Shown here one piece after another: positions 1-5,800 of a stretch of DNA of 6,184 nt (position 1 is the stretch's first letter; every line of letters starts with the position of its first letter). Source of the stretch: Bdellovibrionales bacterium (GTDB lineage: Bacteria; Bdellovibrionota; UBA1018); assembly GCA_018968995.1 (NCBI GenBank), contig JAGWZD010000127.1, positions 1 to 6,184 of the forward strand, in the 5' to 3' direction. The notes below the pieces were generated by a model. That model was given only the letters and a program-made list of their open reading frames with translations. It was not told the origin of the DNA and did no database searches. Made by a program: the position numbers and the translations under genes.

Positions 1-1
1 C

Positions 2-289
2 TCAGCCGTGCGAGCTGGGGTTTTCACTGGAAGCGCCGGAGAGTGCGGATACTTTCCATGGAACTACTGCAACCAGCCTCTTCATGTGCTTGTTCTTGGA
101 ATTGGGGCAACTGTATCCCCAGGCGCTCGAACTCAGATTCCTTCATCGTCTTGGCTTGCAGTGGAGAATAACCTCAAAAAAATGGGTCCCCAAACCTGGG
201 GTTTATCACGTAGTGAGTTTCCCCAGAAGGCCTGGGAGCAACTCTCGAAATCCTTACCTGAGGGAGGCGCACTATGGATCGGCGCCTAA
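2..289 (+). CDS. C-terminal end of an unrecognised protein, cut by the left edge
   Basis: The frame is open from base 2 to the TAA ending at 289 and gives 95 residues. A GTG at 8 could be a start, but the frame is already open before it and no ribosome site can be judged, so I read this as the 3' part of a longer gene. It looks like real protein: a hydrophobic strand-like run (LHVLVLGIGA, visible residues 27-36), a Trp- and Lys-containing helix-like second half, and two cysteines seven residues apart (visible residues 15 and 23). The last 16 nt overlap the next gene, whose strong ribosome site lies inside this frame, as expected for translational coupling. I do not recognise the family and assign no function. 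A longer open stretch in another frame (84-599) crosses this gene and the next, but it has no ribosome site and low-complexity Arg/Ser/Pro composition. Confidence 0.6.
   Translation, partial: SAVRAGVFTGSAGECGYFPWNYCNQPLHVLVLGIGATVSPGARTQIPSSSWLAVENNLKKMGPQTWGLSRSEFPQKAWEQLSKSLPEGGALWIGA
261..267 (+). promoter_or_regulatory. Strong Shine-Dalgarno for the 151-aa gene
   Basis: AGGGAGG ends 6 nt before the ATG at 274. It lies inside the last codons of the upstream gene, so ribosomes finishing that gene stop 13 nt after the new start. It fixes the start of the 151-aa gene and supports coupling of the two. Confidence 0.75.
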
Positions 290-729
290 ACTCGGCTATA
301 GACCAAAACAGCCAGCGCGAGTCTGCGAGCGACCTCTTGGTGAACGGCTTACCCCCCAGAAACGAATCTCAGTTTCTGGCCCAGCTACCCGATCTATCGG
401 CATCTCTACTTCACCTTTCTCAGGATTTCGAAGCCCCTTTACAGGGCCTCAGTCGTACCATGAAATTGGCCGACACCATGCGCGGCTGGCACGTGCTGGA
501 ATCGCTAGCTCGAGAAAGCCTTCTGGAAAGAGCGCGCCTGGCCGCCCAGACTCGCGTAGAGCAGGAACGGCAACGCTCAAAAGAGCTTGCCCAGATTGAA
601 CGTCCCATCGTTCCCCGCCGTACCATTGAATCGGCGATTAAATCCCAAGCCATGAAGGCTCTCCAAGACCCTGGCGTACTCAACGCCTTGAAGCAATGGA
701 CCCAAGCACGGAACAACTCGAGATCATAG
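274..729 (+). CDS. Hypothetical protein, 151 aa, mostly helical and charged
   Basis: I do not recognise this protein. The ATG at 274 has an excellent Shine-Dalgarno (AGGGAGG, 6 nt away) and overlaps the previous gene by 16 nt. There is no signal peptide, membrane segment or cysteine. Residues 1-30 are polar and probably disordered. About 32-68 is a Leu/Ser-rich helix-like stretch. About 70-110 is rich in Arg, Glu, Gln and Leu and could form an amphipathic helix or short coiled coil. Residues 111-145 are basic (IVPRR at 112-116, then IESAIKSQAMKAL). The overall shape suits a cytoplasmic adaptor, chaperone or structural partner, but that is only an impression. The hexapeptide RESASD (15-20) recurs in the next gene product. 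The stop at 727-729 is followed by a 30-nt gap to the next gene with no terminator, so the two are probably co-transcribed. Confidence 0.75.
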   Translation: MDRRLNSAIDQNSQRESASDLLVNGLPPRNESQFLAQLPDLSASLLHLSQDFEAPLQGLSRTMKLADTMRGWHVLESLARESLLERARLAAQTRVEQERQRSKELAQIERPIVPRRTIESAIKSQAMKALQDPGVLNALKQWTQARNNSRS

Positions 730-759
730 ATCTAAACCAGAACCAAGAGAACATCAGCG

Positions 760-1293
760 ATGAGTCTATCGGAATTCCTTGCTGAGATCTTACAGGCGCA
801 TGGCCAAGTGTTACTTCGGCTTGCAGCTCTTCTTGGGGAGGAAGAACTCTTAGAACTCTTAGAGCAGGCAGAGGAGATGGACAACTCTACTAAGACACTT
901 TGGGAGAGCGATACTCGGGCCAGACTGGTCAGTTCGCCTCGAGAAAGCGCCTCCGATGGACTGGGATTAATACAGTCCACTGTTTTAGAAATGAATTTAC
1001 CGTCGGTGCTCGAATTCTACGTTTGGGCTTATCCTCATTATCGCGCCTTTATAGAAAGTGGGATTGACCTTTCTTTTCGAATACCGCGCGTGACCCCCAC
1101 CGGAGGCCCCAGTGAGTCTGGCGTCAGTCTCGTAGAAGAAGCCGTATCCCAAGGCAAAGAGTGGTTTAGAAAGCTGCCTATTCATCCCACCATGGCAAGC
1201 GCCGCTGAAAGAGCTGCTGAAATCCCCTGGTTACGCTTTCGCGCCGAGGTGCTAAAACGAGTGGGAAAGCGCCCTCTGGGACCTGTTTACTAA
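760..1293 (+). CDS. Hypothetical protein, 177 aa, acidic Leu-rich N-terminus
   Basis: I do not recognise this protein. The ATG at 760 follows AAGAGA (745-750) by 9 nt, a moderate ribosome site. Residues 4-38 form a strongly acidic, leucine-rich amphipathic helix; part of it (ELLELLEQ, 29-36) is encoded by a tandem 9-bp repeat. Residues 45-70 are polar and linker-like and contain RESASD at 61-66, also found in the preceding product. Residues 72-108 hold a compact, aromatic-rich block (VLEFYVWAYPHYRAF). A Gly/Pro/Ser linker (111-120) leads to a C-terminal helical region with basic residues (about 120-172). There is no signal peptide, membrane span or cysteine. It is the last gene of the plus-strand cluster and meets polA tail to tail. 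A pairing or regulatory role with the 151-aa protein is possible but unproven. Confidence 0.75.
   Translation: MSLSEFLAEILQAHGQVLLRLAALLGEEELLELLEQAEEMDNSTKTLWESDTRARLVSSPRESASDGLGLIQSTVLEMNLPSVLEFYVWAYPHYRAFIESGIDLSFRIPRVTPTGGPSESGVSLVEEAVSQGKEWFRKLPIHPTMASAAERAAEIPWLRFRAEVLKRVGKRPLGPVY
844..861 (+). repeat. Tandem 9-bp repeat GAACTCTTA x2 inside the 177-aa gene
   Basis: Two perfect adjacent copies of GAACTCTTA, in frame, encode ELLELL in the acidic N-terminal helix. Because the unit is three codons, a gain or loss of a copy would lengthen or shorten the helix without a frameshift. Confidence 0.85.
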
Positions 1294-1305
1294 AAAATTC
1301 GAGAC

Positions 1306-4047
1306 CTATAAATCCTTCCAATTGTCCCCATGAGCAGAGTTCACTTTCAGAGGAACCGAGAGCTTCAGTGCCTCCTCCATAGTCTTCACCACGAGCGCTT
1401 CCACTTCCTGCGCCTCGCTCTTAGGACAATCGAGAACCACTTCGTCATGCACTTGAATAATTAACTTCGACTCATAGCCCTTGCTCAAAAGCGCCTCATC
1501 AAGATGAATCATTGCCAGCTTCATCAGATCAGCAGCGGTTCCCTGAATCGGAGTGTTCATGGCCATTCTCTCTGCATTGGCCCGAAGAGCTGGATTTTTA
1601 GAATGAATGTCATGAAGAACCCGCTTACGCCCTAAAAGAGTGGTCACAAACCCTTTCTCGCGTGCCAAGAGAACCTGACCATCCAGAAAACGCTTAACGC
1701 CGTGATACCGATCAAAATACCTCTCAATCATCTCGGAGGCTTCTTTACGTGAAATATGAAGCTCCTGGGCCAAGCCAAATGGGGTTTTACCGTACATCAA
1801 TCCGAAATTAATCGCCTTTGCGATAGAGCGCTGCTGATCGTTCACTTGTTCTGGAGCAATTTTAAACATCTCGCTAGCAGTGCGACGATGTACGTCTTCA
1901 TCTGCTAAGAATGAGCGAACAAGCTCTTTGTCTCCACTCATGTGCGCAAGTAACCTTAACTCGATTTGACTATAATCAGCTGCAACTAAGAGGTTCCCTT
2001 TTGACGCAATAAAGGCTCCCCGTATTTGCACTCCACGGTCCGAGCGAATGGGAATATTCTGAAGATTTGGCTCTGAACTAGAAAGACGACCTGTTGCGGT
2101 GACCGTTTGATTAAAGTTTGCATGAATTTTTCCATCCTTTGGATCCTTAAGCTGAGGAAGCGGATCCACATATGTTCCTTTCAGCTTAGAAATCTCTCGA
2201 TATTCCAGAAGCAGCTGCGGAACTTCATGCATTGGCGCCAGGATCTCTAGGGTAGCCGCATCCGTAGAGTAGCCCGTCTTGGTCTTGGATTGCACAGGCA
2301 GGCCGAGCTGGTCGAAGAGCAGATGCGCCAACTGCTTCGGCGAATTAAGATTAATCGGTGCGCTGGTGAACTTTCGGATCTTCTCTTCGATAATACGCAA
2401 CTCGTCTGAGAAGGTCACCGAAAGTCGAGACAACCATTTCTCGTCGATCGACACTCCTGCCGACTCCATTCGTGCAAGCACCGGGACCAGTGGCTGATCA
2501 ACCCTCGCAAAAACCTCCATCAACCTGTCTTTTTCCAAAAGTGACTGTAACTTCCGCCACAGCTTCAGAGCGATCCAAGCATCCTCTGCGGAATAGCGGG
2601 TAGCGAGATCAATAGGAACTAAGTCAAATCCAATCTGATCTTTGCCCTTGCCGCACACTTCTTCATAACTCAGGACATCGTAGTTCAAATACTTCGACGA
2701 AAGCGTCTTGAGATCATGCCGACCCTCAGGCTCAAGCACATACGAGGCAACCATGGTGTCGGCACCGATCCCCTGAAGCCGTATTCCATAGTTGAAACAG
2801 ACCGACATATCGTATTTTAAGTTCTGACCAATTTTCTTATAGCGAGGATCCTCAAGATAGGACTGAAGCACCGACAGCACCCGAGAAAGACTCAACTGAG
2901 CTCGGTCCGACCCGCGATGTCCTACTGGAATATACCAGGCTCGTTCCTCGCTTGCGCAAACTGCAATACCAACGATCTCGGCTTGCCTGGGGTTCAACGA
3001 AGTAGTCTCAAGATCAAATCCAAACTCCTTGGTGGATTCAATTTCAGAAACTACCGCCTGAAGATCTTCCTCATTCCAAACCGTTCTAAAGTCACCTTTT
3101 AAATTCGATCCCTGAAAGCCTTCAGATGAGGACGAAACCACCAGTGACTCACTTGATCCCGATCGAGAGCGCCACTTCTCAACCAAAGAATGGAAATCGA
3201 GCGAGCTTAAAAATTCAAGACACTCCTGAGAAGGCTGAAAGCTGAATTGAAAGTCTTTTTCAGACACCTGAAGTGGCACATCTGTTTTGACCGTAGCCAA
3301 CTCTTGGGACAATCGCGCAAGATCGGCCTGACTCAAGATATTTTCACCCTTCTTGCCGGTGATTTCCCCCCGCTGAGCTGCTGCCAGAACACTTTCTAAA
3401 GAACCATACTTTTGAAGAAGCTCGACCGCCCCTTTTGGTCCAATTCCTGTAACCCCAGGGATATTGTCAGAACTGTCTCCCACCAAAGCGAGGTAGTCCC
3501 GAATCAGACCTGGCCCCACTCCCATTTTCTCTTCCACCTGATTAGTGTCGTAGAGAACATTCTTGAGCGTATCAAGCATGCGAACTCTACCGTTCACCAA
3601 TTGCATGAGGTCTTTATCTCCAGACACGATCACCACTTCATGCTGCTTTGATAATTCAAACCATCGATTCGACAGTGTGCCGATCAAATCATCGGCCTCA
3701 ACACCGGGAACCCGAAAGGAATGGATCCCCATGAGTCGAATCAACTGATCGATACGATCAAACTGGGGAATCAAATCGTCTGGAGGTGCTGCACGGTTTG
3801 CCTTGTACTCAGCATATCGCTGCTTCCGAAAGGAGGGCTCTTTTGAGTCGTAAGCCACCACGAGGTATTCAGGCTTTGAGTCATCAATCAACTTCTGAAG
3901 CATGGAGGCCACGCCATAAATAGCGTTCGTTGGCTCACCAGTTCGTGAACTCAATGGCCGAATGGCATAAAACGCTCTAAAAATGAAAGAGCTAATATCA
4001 ACAAGATAAAGTGTCTGCCGAGGGTCAAACTTTTTTTCTGGACTCAC
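1306..4047 (-). CDS. polA: DNA polymerase I, full three-domain form
   Basis: 913 aa, close to the E. coli enzyme (928). It fills gaps in excision repair and removes Okazaki primers. The 5' nuclease domain (about 10-290) has the N-terminal LVDISSFIFRAFYAI, the acidic cluster VEADDLIG (116-123), SGDKDLMQL (142-150) and the GDSSDNIPGVTGIGPKGA helix-hairpin-helix region (190-207). After a Ser-rich linker (294-310) comes a proofreading domain with D345/E347 (DLETT), D413 (NLKYD) and Y485/D489 (YSAED), so 3'-5' exonuclease should be active. The polymerase domain has motif A (DYSQIELR, D691), motif B (K744, F748, Y752) and motif C (VHDE, 866-869). The start is a GTG; an in-frame TAA two codons upstream excludes a longer protein. 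The gene is last in the operon and its first 23 nt overlap the end of the RDD gene. The stop lies 12 nt from the stop of the convergent gene. Confidence 0.99.
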   Translation of the reverse strand: MSPEKKFDPRQTLYLVDISSFIFRAFYAIRPLSSRTGEPTNAIYGVASMLQKLIDDSKPEYLVVAYDSKEPSFRKQRYAEYKANRAAPPDDLIPQFDRIDQLIRLMGIHSFRVPGVEADDLIGTLSNRWFELSKQHEVVIVSGDKDLMQLVNGRVRMLDTLKNVLYDTNQVEEKMGVGPGLIRDYLALVGDSSDNIPGVTGIGPKGAVELLQKYGSLESVLAAAQRGEITGKKGENILSQADLARLSQELATVKTDVPLQVSEKDFQFSFQPSQECLEFLSSLDFHSLVEKWRSRSGSSESLVVSSSSEGFQGSNLKGDFRTVWNEEDLQAVVSEIESTKEFGFDLETTSLNPRQAEIVGIAVCASEERAWYIPVGHRGSDRAQLSLSRVLSVLQSYLEDPRYKKIGQNLKYDMSVCFNYGIRLQGIGADTMVASYVLEPEGRHDLKTLSSKYLNYDVLSYEEVCGKGKDQIGFDLVPIDLATRYSAEDAWIALKLWRKLQSLLEKDRLMEVFARVDQPLVPVLARMESAGVSIDEKWLSRLSVTFSDELRIIEEKIRKFTSAPINLNSPKQLAHLLFDQLGLPVQSKTKTGYSTDAATLEILAPMHEVPQLLLEYREISKLKGTYVDPLPQLKDPKDGKIHANFNQTVTATGRLSSSEPNLQNIPIRSDRGVQIRGAFIASKGNLLVAADYSQIELRLLAHMSGDKELVRSFLADEDVHRRTASEMFKIAPEQVNDQQRSIAKAINFGLMYGKTPFGLAQELHISRKEASEMIERYFDRYHGVKRFLDGQVLLAREKGFVTTLLGRKRVLHDIHSKNPALRANAERMAMNTPIQGTAADLMKLAMIHLDEALLSKGYESKLIIQVHDEVVLDCPKSEAQEVEALVVKTMEEALKLSVPLKVNSAHGDNWKDL

Positions 4048-4615
4048 GCGTTATATCCACCACACGAGTATCCGCCATCACATCACCTAAACGATTTTCG
4101 TTCTCTAAACGGAACATTAGGAATACCTCGATCGCAGCCAAAGGGATACCCACAAGAACAAAAATCACCCACCCCCAGATCGGAATAATTGCAAAAAAGG
4201 TAGCCACCACTCCGGGCAGATTTCGCAGTGCCGATTCTTTCCATCTTGCTGGACGGTTGTCAGAAGTTCGCAAGACTCGAAGACCCAAGATGGCCTTCCC
4301 CAGACTCTGCCCCTGTAGTCCAAAACGGTTTATCCCATCCGCAAAGAGACTATAAAAAATCGCCAGAAACGGACCAATCGGATACCAGACGAAAACGGCG
4401 ACTAGGACAATCAAAAGCATGTCGATGCCCTTGGCTACAACACGCTGGACAACTGCCAGCTTGACTTGGGCCCGCTCTGGTAAATTATCCCGAACCGTTT
4501 CGGTCAATCCTTCTTGAGTCTCCTTCAGGCGCCTCAGAATGGATTCAATCGTACGATTTAGAAAAAGAAAGAACACCCGTACCGCCGCCAGGATTTGGTC
4601 GACCCGACGGTTCAT
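4025..4615 (-). CDS. RDD family integral membrane protein
   Basis: 196 aa. The family hallmarks are present: an Arg and Asp in the first conserved block (QRVVAKGIDMLLI; R58, D65), a further Asp at the end of the first hydrophobic region (FADGI, D93), the QSLGKAILGLRVL block (103-115), and the C-terminal RLGDVMADTRVVD (175-187), typical of RDD proteins. Hydrophobic stretches at about 66-92 and 135-168 (the second long enough for two passes) place it in the cytoplasmic membrane. The first 55 residues form an amphipathic, basic helical extension before the RDD domain. RDD proteins are of mostly unknown function; some members have been linked to ion transport, and no substrate can be inferred here. 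The ATG overlaps the gmhA stop as ATGA and follows AAGGAAGGA by 8 nt, so translation is likely coupled to gmhA. The 3' end overlaps polA by 23 nt. Confidence 0.93.
   Translation of the reverse strand: MNRRVDQILAAVRVFFLFLNRTIESILRRLKETQEGLTETVRDNLPERAQVKLAVVQRVVAKGIDMLLIVLVAVFVWYPIGPFLAIFYSLFADGINRFGLQGQSLGKAILGLRVLRTSDNRPARWKESALRNLPGVVATFFAIIPIWGWVIFVLVGIPLAAIEVFLMFRLENENRLGDVMADTRVVDITRESRKKV
4056..4061 (-). promoter_or_regulatory. Ribosome binding site for polA (GTG start)
   Basis: On the minus strand GGTGGA lies 8 nt before the GTG start. It is a partial match to the anti-Shine-Dalgarno and sits inside the RDD coding region. A modest site plus a GTG codon suggests low translation that depends on ribosomes arriving from the upstream gene. 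Confidence 0.5.
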
Positions 4616-5208
4616 TTCAGGTTTCCTTCCTTCAGAAAAAATCGATCTAAGAGATCCACAAGACTGTGCACAATAAAAATATGAGTCTCTTGAATCCGAC
4701 TTGAATTCGAACCGCCCGCTGCATTCAAATTCAGCGTTGAGATCGAAGCCAGCTTTCCTCCAGTGCCCCCAGTCAAACTGATGACCGGACAGCCGCGCTT
4801 TATTGCAGCTTCGGCTGCTCGCAACACGCTCGGACTATTTCCAGAAGTCGAAATAGCGACAAGCACGTCTTCAGGTCGCGCTAATGCCTCCACCTGCCTT
4901 GAAAATACCCATTCGTAACCGTAGTCGTTTGAGAGTGCGGTAAGATTAGAAGAGTCTGTTGTCAGAGCAATTGCGGGCAACGCTCTTCTCTCGATCAGCA
5001 TTCTCCCGACCATTTCAGCCGCCATGTGCTGGGCATCTGCAGCCGAGCCCCCATTTCCACAGATCAGCACTTTCCCCGAGCGAGCTAGACATTGCCCCAA
5101 AAGCTCGGAAGCCCGCACCAAGGTCTCCGCGCTTTCCGCCAGAAACCGTTCTCGAATGGACGTTGACTCTTGAGAAGTGAGGGTGAGATAGTCCCGCGGT
5201 GTGCTCAT
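4612..5208 (-). CDS. gmhA: Phosphoheptose isomerase (sedoheptulose 7-phosphate isomerase), SIS domain
   Basis: 198 aa from the ATG at 5208. GmhA converts sedoheptulose 7-phosphate to D-glycero-D-manno-heptose 7-phosphate, the first step to the ADP-heptose of the LPS inner core, as a cytoplasmic oligomer. Visible blocks are CGNGGSAADAQH (50-61), E65, NDYGYEWVFSRQVEAL, ISTSGNSPSVL (the SIS phosphate-binding loop), SLTGGTGG and RIQETHIFIVH. The Glu (65) and the last His (181, aligning with E. coli His180) that act in GmhA catalysis are kept, while the related DiaA has lost both as I recall its sequence, so isomerase is the better call. An upstream in-frame ATG at 5235 would add nine residues. 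I prefer 5208 because Ser55, His61 and Glu65 then fall exactly at E. coli numbering and AAGGA precedes it, whereas 5235 has no ribosome site. The gene is first in the gmhA-RDD-polA operon. Confidence 0.93.
   Translation of the reverse strand: MSTPRDYLTLTSQESTSIRERFLAESAETLVRASELLGQCLARSGKVLICGNGGSAADAQHMAAEMVGRMLIERRALPAIALTTDSSNLTALSNDYGYEWVFSRQVEALARPEDVLVAISTSGNSPSVLRAAEAAIKRGCPVISLTGGTGGKLASISTLNLNAAGGSNSSRIQETHIFIVHSLVDLLDRFFLKEGNLK
4624..4632 (-). promoter_or_regulatory. Ribosome binding site for the RDD gene inside gmhA
   Basis: On the minus strand AAGGAAGGA, a doubled purine-rich site, ends 8 nt before the RDD ATG. It lies within the last codons of gmhA (K-E-G). Together with the ATGA overlap it supports efficient termination-reinitiation. 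Confidence 0.7.
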
Positions 5209-5221
5209 GTTTGAAGACTTA

Positions 5222-5226
5222 TCCTT
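5222..5226 (-). promoter_or_regulatory. Probable ribosome binding site supporting the gmhA start at 5208
   Basis: AAGGA on the minus strand lies 13 nt before the ATG at 5208. The spacing is longer than usual, so the site is only moderate. It would fall inside the coding region if translation began at 5235, where no purine-rich site is visible. It therefore favours the shorter GmhA. Confidence 0.45.
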
Positions 5227-5236
5227 AAATTGCATA

Positions 5237-5248
5237 CGCTTGCGAGCG
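5237..5248. repeat. Short imperfect palindrome between gmhA and trxA
   Basis: CGCTTGCGAGCG reads almost the same on both strands (10 of 12 positions). It lies in the narrow gap between the divergent gmhA and trxA starts, 8 nt before the trxA ribosome site (GAGAGGA, 5257-5263). As RNA it would be a 4-bp hairpin (CGCT/AGCG) with a TGCG loop; as DNA it could be a protein-binding site. It is short enough to be chance. Confidence 0.35.
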
Positions 5249-5267
5249 AAATTTACGAGAGGAACCT

Positions 5268-5600
5268 ATGGCTAACTCGATGAACGTGAAGACGGCTACA
5301 GATGGAAATTTCAACACCCAGGTCTTGCCCTCAGCGCAGCTAACGGTAGTCGATTTCTGGGCGGAGTGGTGTGGACCATGCCGGATGCTTGCCCCAACGA
5401 TTGATGCGCTGGCCGACCAATTTGCCGGCAAGGTGAACGTTTATAAGATGAACGTCGATGAGAACCCTGAAACTCCCGGAAAATTTCATGTTCGGGGCAT
5501 TCCTACCCTCATTTTTCTGAAAAATGGGCAGCTCGTTGACCAACTGGTCGGAAATCAGCCCAAGGATGCCATTGCTCAGGTAATCCAGAAGCATCTTTAA
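5268..5600 (+). CDS. trxA: Thioredoxin
   Basis: 110 aa, the normal length of a single-domain thioredoxin. It reduces protein disulfides in the cytoplasm and is itself recycled by thioredoxin reductase. The active site is WCGPC (34-38, Cys35 and Cys38), preceded by the buried Asp29 in VVDFWAEW. The cis-proline is in RGIPTLIF (Pro79), and the glycine-containing turn KNGQLVDQLVG (85-95) precedes the last helix. There is no signal peptide, so it is cytoplasmic rather than a periplasmic thioredoxin-like protein. The ATG has GAGAGGA 4 nt upstream, a slightly tight but strong site. It is transcribed away from gmhA, with 59 nt between the chosen starts, so its promoter must lie in that gap or within the 5' end of gmhA; I could not identify it. 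No clear terminator follows. Confidence 0.98.
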   Translation: MANSMNVKTATDGNFNTQVLPSAQLTVVDFWAEWCGPCRMLAPTIDALADQFAGKVNVYKMNVDENPETPGKFHVRGIPTLIFLKNGQLVDQLVGNQPKDAIAQVIQKHL

Positions 5601-5632
5601 GCCCTCGGATTGCTGCACCCCAATAATAAAAA

Positions 5633-5660
5633 TTGACGCTCTTCGAGGTTCGGTTATCCT
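5633..5660 (+). promoter_or_regulatory. Predicted sigma70-type promoter for the TolQ/ExbB-like gene
   Basis: TTGACG (5633-5638, 5 of 6 to the -35 consensus) is separated by 16 nt from TATCCT (5655-5660, 4 of 6 to the -10 consensus). It lies just after trxA in an AT-rich patch and points towards the channel gene. Transcription would begin near 5667, leaving a leader of about 130 nt. It is the best promoter match I saw among the intergenic regions. Confidence 0.55.
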
Positions 5661-5678
5661 CTGATTAAATACGCAGAG
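5659..5678. repeat. Inverted repeat CTCTG-N10-CAGAG over the predicted transcription start
   Basis: CTCTG (5659-5663) and CAGAG (5674-5678) form a perfect 5-bp inverted repeat with a 10-nt AT-rich spacer. It overlaps the end of the -10 element and the predicted start site, where a repressor would act. No known operator was recognised, and five-base arms can occur by chance. Confidence 0.3.
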
Positions 5679-5800
5679 TTAGGTGCAAGGAGTCGCACCT
5701 CGATCCGCGAGAGATTGCAGGAGTAGTTTCTACTAAAGTAGTCGGGATTTCTCGGGTTAAATATCCCCTGGGGCATCCTAAAACACGAGCGAGAGGGTCC
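5667..5800 (+). promoter_or_regulatory. Structured 5' leader of the TolQ/ExbB-like gene, candidate cis-regulatory RNA
   Basis: This is the 134 nt between the predicted start of transcription and the ATG. Visible pairings are AGGTGC/GCACCT (5681-5686 with 5695-5700, 8-nt loop); CTCG/CGAG (5699-5702 with 5708-5711); two competing hairpins that share CTAC at 5730-5733 (with GTAG at 5723-5726 or GTAG at 5738-5741); and GGGAT/ATCCC (5744-5748 with 5763-5767). TTTCTCG (5748-5754) can also pair with CGAGAGG (5790-5796), which covers the ribosome site. It matches no riboswitch class I recognise. Its stems are short and no folding energy was computed, so a regulatory role is a hypothesis. Confidence 0.3.

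Noticed and set aside
84..599. A 171-residue open frame on the plus strand overlapping the first two genes
   Set aside because: It crosses the end of one gene and most of the next, has no ribosome site, and its translation is rich in Arg, Ser, Pro and Gly with no domain. The frames on either side have better starts and spacing.
420..716. Minus-strand open frame of 98 codons opposite the 151-aa gene
   Set aside because: It is Arg/Ser/Trp/Cys-rich and lacks a ribosome site, as expected for the antisense of a real gene.
1296..1326. Possible polA terminator on the minus strand (GGGAC...GTCTC before a run of six T)
   Set aside because: The stem has five pairs including one G-U, the loop is about 18 nt and the T-run does not follow directly. 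Too weak to call.
4612..5208. DiaA-type replication initiation regulator instead of GmhA, suggested by co-location with polA
   Set aside because: The Glu after AQHMAA and the final His of the RIQETHIFIVH block, needed for isomerase activity, are both present, whereas DiaA as I recall it lacks them.
5211..5239. TTGAAG with a -10 near ATACGC as a trxA promoter
   Set aside because: The -35 is acceptable, but no hexamer at 16-18 nt resembles TATAAT well enough.
5340..5618. Minus-strand open frame of 92 codons opposite trxA
   Set aside because: It lies almost wholly within a certain thioredoxin gene and has no protein-like features; an antisense shadow.
5609..5624. ATTG/CAAT inverted repeat after the trxA stop as a terminator
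   Set aside because: Four AT-rich pairs with an 8-nt loop and no following T-run; not a credible intrinsic terminator.
5683..5736. Possible GTG-started leader peptide of 17 residues before the channel gene
   Set aside because: The site before the GTG is poor, the codons show no run of one amino acid as in attenuators, and the GTG lies inside a predicted stem.
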